From CAZYMF01 sp964648215 (GTDB lineage Bacteria > Desulfobacterota > Binatia > HRBIN30 > JACQVA1), in the NCBI GenBank assembly GCA_964648215.1, contig CAZYMF010000098.1, forward strand, positions 1 through 17,289: 17,289 bases of DNA. Reading direction: 5' to 3'. Position 1 is the first letter of the stretch. Each line of letters opens with the position of its first letter. Positions 7,223-13,308 of the stretch are shown piece by piece. The position numbers and the translations under genes are program-made. Under the pieces are notes generated by a model. It made no database searches. It was not told the DNA's origin and saw only the letters and a program-made list of their open reading frames with translations.

Positions 7223-7719
7223 TGTCCACCTCCGTTCGCCGCCGCGCCGCGCCGTATCTCCGCGTGGGTCTTGTTGAGATCGTTGGCCCAGCCGCCGAGC
7301 CAGTCGCTGGCGGGGGCATCGACGTACTCGATGGCGCCGGTGGGGCAGGCATGGGCGCAGGCCGGGTCGCCGGCGCACAGGTCGCACTTGATCGCCTTGT
7401 GCGAGTCCGGGCTGTACCAGACGGTGCCGTAGGGGCAGGCGATGGTGCACAGGCCGCAGCCGACGCAGAGGTTGTCGACGACCACCTTGGCGCTGGCCGG
7501 CGAGATGGCGATGGCGTTGACCGGGCAGGCGGTCAGACACCAGGCCTCGTCGCACTGGAAGCAGGTGTAGGGAGCGTAGCTCGCCTGGTCGTCGAAGAGA
7601 TGGACCCGGATCAGCGAGCGCGCCGGCTGGAACGTGCCCGTCTGCACGAAGGAGCACGCCAGCTCGCACTGAATGCAACCGGTACACTTCTCGGGAACGA
7701 TGCGGAGTTGCTTGGCCAC
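7219..7719 (-). CDS. Polyferredoxin-like electron-transfer subunit of AOR (four [4Fe-4S] clusters)
   Basis: A 166-residue iron-sulfur protein of the HycB/DmsB-like ferredoxin family with sixteen cysteines in four groups: C12/15/18/22, C53/56/61/65, C85/88/91/95 and C112/115/121/125. That is the spacing for four [4Fe-4S] clusters. There is no signal peptide, so it is cytoplasmic. The tail after residue 135 is Gly/Ala-rich and carries no cysteine. It is the first gene of the AOR operon and overlaps the AOR start by 4 bp, so it should be the small subunit that wires the tungsten enzyme to the FAD subunit (AorA role). The start is GTG, preceded by a strong AGGAGG Shine-Dalgarno site. Confidence 0.93.
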   Translation of the reverse strand: MAKQLRIVPEKCTGCIQCELACSFVQTGTFQPARSLIRVHLFDDQASYAPYTCFQCDEAWCLTACPVNAIAISPASAKVVVDNLCVGCGLCTIACPYGTVWYSPDSHKAIKCDLCAGDPACAHACPTGAIEYVDAPASDWLGGWANDLNKTHAEIRRGAAANGGGQ

Positions 7720-7744
7720 GGCTCCTCCTTTGCGTGAATGTCTA

Positions 7745-7782
7745 CGATTGCGATCCTAGCCCCAGCCGGAGCAATCGGGCAA
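7745..7782 (-). promoter_or_regulatory. Candidate promoter and operator of the AOR operon
   Basis: On the minus strand, TTGCCC (7782-7777) lies 18 bp before TAGGAT (7758-7753); each hexamer matches the sigma70 consensus in 4 of 6 positions. A perfect 7-bp inverted repeat, CGATTGC (7745-7751) and GCAATCG (7771-7777), spans the same stretch with a 19-bp spacer, so its arms touch the -35 and flank the -10. The placement suits a dimeric regulator, but no regulator gene is next to it. Confidence 0.3.
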
Positions 7783-7846
7783 GTACGAAGTCACCGCGGG
7801 CGCCTGCGCCTTGTCTCGCCGGATCGCCTCGGCTATCCCGGGCGCG

Positions 7847-8155
7847 ATGCCCGGCTTCGATCTCGACATGGCCTTCACCGCGGTCGATCTCGTTGCCGGG
7901 CTCGAACGACTTCTCGACAAACAAGGGCATTCCTGGCAACGGAGCGATGCGGAGGAAGGCAGCGTCTTCCGCGTGAAAATGGCGAGCGGACACACGGTGG
8001 AGATGACCGTCGGCCCCCTGCCGGCGGCACGGGCAACCTACGTATCGTTCTTCCCCCGTGCCTTGCTGGTGGTGTGCAGTGCCGACGCCAGCAGCGAGGA
8101 GATCGCTGCGCTGCGCCACGCGGTGGTGATGGCGTTTCTGCGCGTGACCGGCTGA
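7847..8155 (+). CDS. Small protein of unknown function
   Basis: I do not recognise this 102-residue protein. It has a mixed alpha/beta look: a helix-like DLVAGLERLLDKQG, then strands FRVKMASG and VEMTVGPL, then YVSFFPRALLVVCSA, and a final predicted helix EIAALRHAVVMAFLRV. There is no signal peptide, metal motif or conserved Cys pattern. The frame is open back to a TTG at 7811. ATG at 7847 is preferred, with ATG 7868 as a shorter option; none has a clear Shine-Dalgarno site. It ends 5 bp before the start of the membrane protein gene on the same strand, so the two are probably co-expressed. It is divergent from the AOR operon. Confidence 0.6.
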   Translation: MPGFDLDMAFTAVDLVAGLERLLDKQGHSWQRSDAEEGSVFRVKMASGHTVEMTVGPLPAARATYVSFFPRALLVVCSADASSEEIAALRHAVVMAFLRVTG

Positions 8156-8160
8156 CGACG

Positions 8161-9909
8161 ATGGGGCATCACGAGACCACGGACGCGCCCGGGCGCCTGA
8201 ACGCGCTCACCATCGCTCTGGCCGCGGCCTCGTGGGCGCTGCTGGCCGCCTTCGCCTGGCTCTTCCAGCCGGGCGCGCCGCAGTGGTGGGTGGATGGCCT
8301 CTGGCTCGCCGCAGTGGTCGCGTGGGTGCTGACGATCCGGCGCCTGGTGTCGCCGCCGTCGTTGCTGCCGGCCTGGCCGGCGGCGCGCGAGGCGCTGCTG
8401 CCGGGAACGTTCCTCCTCGTCTTCGCAGCGTGCTGGCTGCCGTTCTACGATAACTGGCGCTGGGCCTACACGGGCGACTCGGTGGCCTGGTTCCAGACCG
8501 CCGCCGGCACCGTCACCGGCGGCTTCCACCAGAACATCCTCAGCGTGCACGGAGTCGACGCCAACTTCACCTATCTCCACGCGCTGGCCTTCAACGCCCT
8601 GCAGTTCGTGTTCGGCCCCACCCTGTTCTGGCATCGCGTCGGCAAGCTGATCGTCAGCTGCCTGTCGCTGGCCGCCATCTACGCCTACTTCAACAAGATG
8701 GTGGGCCGGCGCTGGGCGTTCGCGGTGATCGCGTGCGTCGCCACCAACTACGTCTGGCTGTGGTTCTCGTACATCAGCTACGGCCACATGGACAGCTACA
8801 TCTTCTACTTCCTCACGCTGACGGTGGCGGTGGTGATCTGGCGCCATCCGGATCACCTCGGGGCCTGGATGGTGTGCGGCTTCCTCGGCGGGCTGTCGGT
8901 GTTCTTCACCCAGACCTCGTGGTCGGCGGTGGCCGCGGTCGGCATCGTCCTCGGGATCTACGCCCTCGCCACCCGGCGCCTGACCGCCCTGGCCGTCTAC
9001 ACCGTCACCTTCCTGCTCGTCGCCAGCCCCATCCTCATGCAGTTCTCGGGCTTGCTCGACATGACCACGCGCCAGGCGCGATCGATCTACGAGTGGAACT
9101 ACATGGTGCGGATCTTCACCGCGATCCTGCGCTTCCCGTACGAGTCGGGCTACCACAACATCGGCGTCAACCACGCGATCCTGCGCTGGCCGCTGGGGCG
9201 GATGTACGTCGCCGGCGCCGCGCTGGCCGCCCTCGGGATCGTCGCCCCGCTACGCCGGTGGCTGCGCATCCCCGTGGTCGCGCCCCTGATCCTCGGCCTG
9301 CTGCTGTGGGACGCCGTGCTGATGACGCTGACCAACAACGGCTACGGCATGCCGTCGACCAAGCGCGCCTACAGCCTCATCCCGTTGCAGATCTTCCTGG
9401 CGCTGCTGCCGGCCTATCTGGTGTACGCCTGGGTCGAGCGCTGGAAGTGGCCGCGGCGACTGGCCGCCGTCCTCATCGTCGCCGTCATCGGGATGTACGT
9501 CTCCCGCAACGCGCTGCTGCTGGTATACCCGGAGCCGGGAATCTACGGCGTCAACGCCTACGACGGGTTGATCGAGCTGCGCCAGCGCTTCCCCGAGAAG
9601 CAGGTGCTGTTCATGACCACGCGCGACTGGTACACCCGGCCGCTGCAGGCGGGCGGATTCTTCGATCGCGCCTATCACCTGCTCGACACCGTGCATCTGG
9701 TCAACGCGGTCGACGAGGCCGCGGTCGAGCGCGCCTGCGCGCAGCACATGCTCCTCTGCTACGAGCCCAACAGCGACCGGAAACGGTTCCAGGCGCTCGT
9801 GCAGCTCCATCCGGAGCGGCTGCAGCGCTTCCCGCTGCTCAACTCGGTGGAGCTGGCCTGCTACCGGTGCCTGCCGGCGACGGAGCGCGCCGGGGCCGAC
9901 GGGGGATGA
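8161..9909 (+). CDS. Multi-spanning membrane protein, GT-C (family 39-like) glycosyltransferase candidate
   Basis: A 582-residue integral membrane protein with about 10-12 hydrophobic spans between residues 14 and 450, then a soluble C-terminal part of about 110 residues. After the third span is an extracytoplasmic segment WAYTGDSVAWFQTAAG with D106, in the position where GT-C polyprenol-phosphate-sugar transferases carry a catalytic acid. The segment VDANFTYLHALAFNALQF and the later YGMPSTKRAYSLIPLQIF also resemble that fold. Acceptor and sugar are unknown. The frame is open further upstream, but that part is the small-protein gene read in another frame, so the ATG at 8161 is taken, 5 bp after the preceding stop. 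A perfect hairpin follows the stop codon. Being an integral membrane protein is certain; the glycosyltransferase call is tentative. Confidence 0.85.
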   Translation: MGHHETTDAPGRLNALTIALAAASWALLAAFAWLFQPGAPQWWVDGLWLAAVVAWVLTIRRLVSPPSLLPAWPAAREALLPGTFLLVFAACWLPFYDNWRWAYTGDSVAWFQTAAGTVTGGFHQNILSVHGVDANFTYLHALAFNALQFVFGPTLFWHRVGKLIVSCLSLAAIYAYFNKMVGRRWAFAVIACVATNYVWLWFSYISYGHMDSYIFYFLTLTVAVVIWRHPDHLGAWMVCGFLGGLSVFFTQTSWSAVAAVGIVLGIYALATRRLTALAVYTVTFLLVASPILMQFSGLLDMTTRQARSIYEWNYMVRIFTAILRFPYESGYHNIGVNHAILRWPLGRMYVAGAALAALGIVAPLRRWLRIPVVAPLILGLLLWDAVLMTLTNNGYGMPSTKRAYSLIPLQIFLALLPAYLVYAWVERWKWPRRLAAVLIVAVIGMYVSRNALLLVYPEPGIYGVNAYDGLIELRQRFPEKQVLFMTTRDWYTRPLQAGGFFDRAYHLLDTVHLVNAVDEAAVERACAQHMLLCYEPNSDRKRFQALVQLHPERLQRFPLLNSVELACYRCLPATERAGADGG

Positions 9910-9915
9910 AATGCA

Positions 9916-9944
9916 CAGAGGCAGGGCTCGTCACCCTGCCTCTG
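9916..9944. terminator. Hairpin terminator between convergent genes
   Basis: A perfect 11-bp stem, CAGAGGCAGGG paired with CCCTGCCTCTG, closes a 7-nt loop (CTCGTCA). It starts 6 bp after the stop of the membrane protein gene and is followed on the plus strand by GCGATTTTC, a short T run. On the minus strand it lies about 40 bp past the atpE stop and runs into TGCATTTC. It probably serves both convergent transcripts. Confidence 0.75.
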
Positions 9945-9960
9945 CGATTTTCGGGTTCGG

Positions 9961-9978
9961 GCGTGCCCGCGGGCACGC
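9961..9978. repeat. 18-bp perfect palindrome after atpE
   Basis: GCGTGCCCGCGGGCACGC is a perfect 18-bp palindrome lying 5 bp past the atpE stop codon and 16 bp from the hairpin terminator. There is no unpaired loop and no T run, so it is a poor terminator by itself. It could stabilise the atp mRNA 3' end or bind a dimeric protein. Confidence 0.6.
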
Positions 9979-9983
9979 GCGGA

Positions 9984-10301
9984 TCAGATCTTGCCTTGCA
10001 GCTGGAACGCGATGACCAGAGCGTAAATGGCCAGCGCTTCCATGAACGCGAGGCCGAGAATCATCGGGATCTGGATGCGATCGGCGCAGTTTGGATTGCG
10101 ACCGATCGACTCCATCGCCGACGCCACTGCCTTGCCCTGGCCCAGGCCGGCGCCGAGCGCGGCGATGCCGATCGCGATTCCTGCACCGATCGCGATCCAG
10201 CCGCCGTTGGCGTTGCCTGCGCCCTCGGCCGCCAGCGCCGGTCCGGCCGACACCAGCCAGGCCAGAACGCCGAGCGTCATTGTCGAGAGTACTTTGCGCA
10301 T
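9984..10301 (-). CDS. atpE: ATP synthase Fo subunit c with N-terminal leader
   Basis: A 105-residue subunit c. Residues 1-24 form a signal-like leader (MRKVLSTM, a hydrophobic stretch, then ALA), which may be cleaved before AEGAGN. The mature part is the usual hairpin of two helices: GAGIAIGIAALGAGLGQG, the polar loop with R68-N69-P70 that contacts F1, and the second helix with the ion-carrying carboxylate E88 in LAFMEALAIYALVIAF. Q55 sits where Na+-type c-rings have their coordinating Gln, but the residues after E88 are Ala-Leu rather than Ser-Thr, so H+ coupling is more likely. The ATG has a strong AGAAAGGAGGG site upstream, in keeping with the high expression needed for the c-ring. It is last in the hemL-atp cluster, 105 bp after atpB. 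Confidence 0.95.
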   Translation of the reverse strand: MRKVLSTMTLGVLAWLVSAGPALAAEGAGNANGGWIAIGAGIAIGIAALGAGLGQGKAVASAMESIGRNPNCADRIQIPMILGLAFMEALAIYALVIAFQLQGKI

Positions 10302-10406
10302 GGGTTTTGCCCTCCTTTCTTCAGCGTTCGAACGATGGCCGGCCACGCCTTCTCTGTCCTCCTCACCCCACCACGGCCAGTGCACCGCCCGTTGTCGAAA
10401 TCGATC

Positions 10407-11108
10407 TCAATACTCCTCGTGGTGCGCCACCGCCAGCTGCACGTAGATGATGCTGAGCAGCGTGAACACGAACGCCTGGATCACGCAGACCAGGATGCCG
10501 AGCAGGTAGAACACCACCGGAATGATCATCTTGGTCAGATCGGTGAAGATCTCCAGCACCAGGTGGTCGCCGGTCATGTTGCCGAAGAGACGCAGCGACA
10601 GCGAGAACGGTCGCACGAAGTTGTCGACCAGCTCGAGCGGCAGCATCAGGAAGACCAGCCACCAGAACGGGCCGAGGAAGTGCTTGAGGTAGCCCGGGCC
10701 CTTGGCGGCGAAGCCGTAGTAGTTGTAGACGACGAACGACACCACGCCGAGCGCGAAGGTGATGTTGAAGTTGTTCGTCGGCGGCGCGAACCCCGGCACC
10801 AGGCCCAGGAGATTGGCCGCGAGAATGAACAAGAAGAGCGCGGCGTACATGTGCATGTACTTGCGCCCCTGATTGTGCCCGATCACGCCCTCGACGAGGT
10901 CGGTGAACAGCTCGACGTAGATCTCCAGCAGGTTGCGCGCCGTCAGCGTCGCGTCCGGCACCACCGGATCGGCGGCGGCGCGCATCTGCTTCAGCGCCAC
11001 CAGCGCCCAGGCAATGAGAGCGAGAGCCACCAGCGTCGCCGTCGCCGTGTGGTCGGGCAACGCGCTGAGGCCCGGAATGATCGACACCCAGGTGAATGCG
11101 TGTTCCAC
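10407..11108 (-). CDS. atpB: ATP synthase Fo subunit a
   Basis: A 233-residue membrane subunit forming the ion half-channels against the c-ring. The essential arginine is R173 in SLSLRLFGNMTGDH, and the last helix has Q211 before AFVFTLLSIIYV, both as in the family. NLLGLVPG (99-106) is the usual helix end. The start is GTG at 11108, 2 bp after the atpI stop, with GGAAGGAA upstream as a ribosome binding site. The reading frame remains open further upstream, but the conserved start EHAFTWVSIIPG and the atpI gene there rule out a longer protein. The F1 and subunit b genes are not in the window. Confidence 0.95.
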   Translation of the reverse strand: MEHAFTWVSIIPGLSALPDHTATATLVALALIAWALVALKQMRAAADPVVPDATLTARNLLEIYVELFTDLVEGVIGHNQGRKYMHMYAALFLFILAANLLGLVPGFAPPTNNFNITFALGVVSFVVYNYYGFAAKGPGYLKHFLGPFWWLVFLMLPLELVDNFVRPFSLSLRLFGNMTGDHLVLEIFTDLTKMIIPVVFYLLGILVCVIQAFVFTLLSIIYVQLAVAHHEEY

Positions 11109-11110
11109 GG

Positions 11111-11473
11111 TCAGACAGTTCCTTCCATCGTCATCGCCGGGGCCGTGCGCAGCGCCTCGACCACCGCCGCGCCCAGCAACAGCGTCACGCCAACGGCGAA
11201 GCTCAGGCCTTCCACCGGCACGCGCCAGAAGACCAGCGAGATCAATCCCAGATACAACGCCAACTTGGCGACGAACAACACGACGGCCCAGTAGCGCCCG
11301 CGGCCGGGTTGCAGCACCCGCCTGACGATTCCCTTCAGGAGCCAGAAGTTGGCCAGCATCACCCCGCCGCCGAAGAGCAGACTGCCGACCTGCAGCCAGC
11401 CGGTGGCCAGCGCCACCAGGGCGGTCAGCGCGAGCAGGCAAAGGTGCAGTAACTCGATGCGTTCCAGGCTCAT
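11111..11473 (-). CDS. atpI: ATP synthase subunit I-like membrane protein
   Basis: A 120-residue hydrophobic protein with four predicted membrane spans (about 10-28, 30-48, 63-83 and 89-108). The GGGVMLANFWLL segment and basic loop RRVLQPGRGR resemble the ATP synthase I family (PF03899). AtpI-type proteins assist c-ring assembly and may handle Mg2+. It lies between atpZ and atpB, 3 bp after one and 2 bp before the other. The ATG has no strong Shine-Dalgarno site, so translational coupling to atpZ is likely. Sequence conservation in this family is low, so the call leans on context. Confidence 0.82.
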   Translation of the reverse strand: MSLERIELLHLCLLALTALVALATGWLQVGSLLFGGGVMLANFWLLKGIVRRVLQPGRGRYWAVVLFVAKLALYLGLISLVFWRVPVEGLSFAVGVTLLLGAAVVEALRTAPAMTMEGTV

Positions 11474-11476
11474 GAG

Positions 11477-11716
11477 CTAGCGGGAGCTATTCTTTTTCAG
11501 GCTCCAAAGCAAGCGCCGTACGGCCCCGGCCATGGCGCCGACGGTGAGCAGCAAGGTAAGCCACGGCGCGGTGCCGAGGTGGCGATCGAGGTAGTCGCCG
11601 AGGACCACGCCGGCGACGATGATGCCGGCGAACTCGAAGCCGAAGCCGGCGTAGCGCGCGCCGCGGACCCAGCCCGGGTCTGTCGGACGATGATCGTCAT
11701 CCCCCCCCTGCGACAA
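11477..11716 (-). CDS. atpZ: AtpZ-like ATP synthase accessory protein
   Basis: A 79-residue protein with two predicted membrane helices: RYAGFGFEFAGIIVAGVVLGDYLDRHLG, then PWLTLLLTVGAMAGAVRRLLW and a basic tail. This is the AtpZ / ATPase_gene1 pattern, including the GxxLGxxxD-like turn between helices. AtpZ proteins occur with AtpI and are linked to Mg2+/Ca2+ transport or assembly of Fo. The only in-frame start close to the conserved part is TTG at 11716, one base after the hemL stop. An 8-G run at 11701-11708 lies just inside, and a one-base change there would instead put the GTG that overlaps the hemL stop in frame. The N-terminus is therefore uncertain while the conserved core is clear. 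Confidence 0.78.
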   Translation of the reverse strand: MSQGGDDDHRPTDPGWVRGARYAGFGFEFAGIIVAGVVLGDYLDRHLGTAPWLTLLLTVGAMAGAVRRLLWSLKKNSSR

Positions 11717-11717
11717 C

Positions 11718-13001
11718 TCACATACCCGCCAGGGTGTCGTTCGCGGCCCGGATCGTGGCCTCGATGTCGGCCTCGCCGTGCGCGAGCGAGAGGAACGCCG
11801 CCTCGAAGGCCGACGGCGGCAGGTAGATGCCGCGCTCGAGCATGCCCTGAAAGAATCTGCCGAACGCGGCGGTGTCGATCTCCTTGCTGGCGGCGCTGGT
11901 GCTGACCTCGTCGACACCGAAGAACAACGTCCACATCGAGCCGACGCGATTGATCGTGCCGCGGACGCCGTGCTTGGCCAGCGCGGCGCGCAGCCCGGCT
12001 TCGAGAACGGCCCCCAGCTCCTCGAGCCGTTCGTACGCGTGGCCGACCCGCAGCTGCGCCAGGGTCTCGATGCCCGCCGCGACGGCGAGCGGGTTCCCGG
12101 AAAGCGTGCCGGCCTGGTACACCGGCCCCTCCGGCGCCAGCCGCTCCATGATCTCGCGCTTGCCGCCGAAGGCGGCCAGCGGCAGGCCGCCGCCGATCAC
12201 CTTGCCGAGGCAGGTGAGGTCGGGATCGATGTCGTAGATCGTCTGCGCGCCGCCGTAGGCCAGGCGAAAGCCGGTCATCACCTCGTCGAAGATCAGCACC
12301 GCCCCGTGGTCGCGGGTGATCCGTCGCAGCCCCTCGAGGAACCCCGCGGCCGGCGGCACGACCCCCATGTTGCCGACCACCGGCTCGACGATGACGGCCG
12401 CGATGTGCTTCCCCTCGGCGCCGAAGTAGGCCGCGACGGCGTCGAGCCGGTTGAAATCCGCCACCAGCGTCTGGCTCGCCAGCGCTTCCGGAACCCCGGG
12501 GCTATCCGGTACGCCGAAGGTCAACGCCCCGGAGCCGGCCCGCACCAGCAGACTGTCGCTGTGGCCGTGATAGCAGCCGTTGAACTTCAGGATCTTCACG
12601 CGGCCGGTGTGCGCGCGCGCCAAGCGGATCGCGGTCATGGCCGCTTCCGTCCCCGAGCTCACCAGCCGCACCATCTCCACCGACGGCAGGGCGGCGACGA
12701 TCCGCTGTGCCAGCTCGATCTCGCGCGCCGTCGGGGCGCCGAAGCTGGCGCCGTCGCGCAGGGCGTCCTGCACCGCCGACAACACCTTCGGGTGTGCGTG
12801 CCCGAGGATCATCGGCCCCCAGGAGCCGATATAGTCGATGTACGTATTGCCGTCCGCGTCGGTGATCTGGCACCCCCGCGCGCGTTGGATGAAGCGCGGG
12901 TTACCCCCCACCGCCTTCCAGGCGCGGACCGGGCTGTTCACCCCTCCCGGGATGACCTTGCGCGCCTCGGCAAAGAGCTTCTGTGACAGGGTAGCGGACA
13001 T
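11718..13001 (-). CDS. hemL: Glutamate-1-semialdehyde 2,1-aminomutase
   Basis: A 427-residue class III PLP aminotransferase-fold enzyme that converts glutamate-1-semialdehyde to 5-aminolevulinate in the C5 tetrapyrrole pathway. It starts with the HemL hallmark IPGGVNSPVRAW (17-28) and has SSGTEAAMTAIRLAR (115-129) for phosphate binding, YHGHSD (144-149), the PLP-ring Asp D239 in FDEVMTGFR, and the Schiff-base lysine K267 in LGKVIGGGLP. Length and motif order are standard. The ATG at 13001 lacks a strong Shine-Dalgarno site. It heads a minus-strand cluster running directly into atpZ-atpI-atpB-atpE, so heme precursor synthesis and the ATP synthase membrane sector may share a transcript. Confidence 0.96.
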   Translation of the reverse strand: MSATLSQKLFAEARKVIPGGVNSPVRAWKAVGGNPRFIQRARGCQITDADGNTYIDYIGSWGPMILGHAHPKVLSAVQDALRDGASFGAPTAREIELAQRIVAALPSVEMVRLVSSGTEAAMTAIRLARAHTGRVKILKFNGCYHGHSDSLLVRAGSGALTFGVPDSPGVPEALASQTLVADFNRLDAVAAYFGAEGKHIAAVIVEPVVGNMGVVPPAAGFLEGLRRITRDHGAVLIFDEVMTGFRLAYGGAQTIYDIDPDLTCLGKVIGGGLPLAAFGGKREIMERLAPEGPVYQAGTLSGNPLAVAAGIETLAQLRVGHAYERLEELGAVLEAGLRAALAKHGVRGTINRVGSMWTLFFGVDEVSTSAASKEIDTAAFGRFFQGMLERGIYLPPSAFEAAFLSLAHGEADIEATIRAANDTLAGM

Positions 13002-13308
13002 TTCCAGGCAGGTGTGCCCTGCTACCACCCGCCTCCCGGCCTCGTCAAGGTGGCCCCTTCTCGGGCCGCCCGTGCGCGGTGCAGGTTCTTTCTTGCTTTG
13101 CCCTGGCCAATCGCGGTAAAGCGCGTGGGCGCCTGAGGCCTCTGGCGAATGGCGACTTTCCTGCGCAGCGCAGTAGGCAGATTTAGGTGGAATTTGGGCA
13201 CGCCGAGCCGGGGGCTGTGAACAGCGCCTTGGGAAGTGCTCCAACATACTGGATACGTTTTGGTTTTTGTAATGCCCACAGCTGTTGGTAAGTCTGTTGA
13301 TGGTAGCC
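13002..13308. promoter_or_regulatory. Divergent intergenic region between hemL and dnaA
   Basis: This stretch separates the divergent hemL and dnaA genes and should hold both promoters. The left half is GC-rich and shows nothing clear. The right part (about 13240-13280) is T-rich on the plus strand and contains TGTAAT, a 5-of-6 match to a -10 box, upstream of dnaA, but with no good -35. CTGTGAACAG at about 13217-13226 and CCCACAG near 13275 resemble degenerate DnaA boxes and could mediate dnaA autoregulation. No small gene or RNA is recognised. Confidence 0.45.

Noticed and set aside
5777..7432. 551-codon plus-strand open frame antisense to the AOR gene
   Set aside because: No recognisable domain and low-complexity Ala/Gly/Val/His content, while the opposite strand encodes a complete AOR with all ligands.
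8038..9174. 378-codon minus-strand open frame opposite the membrane protein gene
   Set aside because: Composition is typical of a GC-rich antisense shadow (Asp/Arg/His/Gln-rich) and no family pattern is seen.
10407..11441. Longer atpB frame open to 11441, which could suggest an N-terminal extension
   Set aside because: The extension is Arg/Gly-rich shadow of atpI, and the family-typical N-terminus starts at the GTG at 11108.
11497..11700. ATG-started frame over the atpZ region
   Set aside because: Its translation is a Ser/Ala/Pro-rich shadow; the AtpZ helices are in the neighbouring frame.
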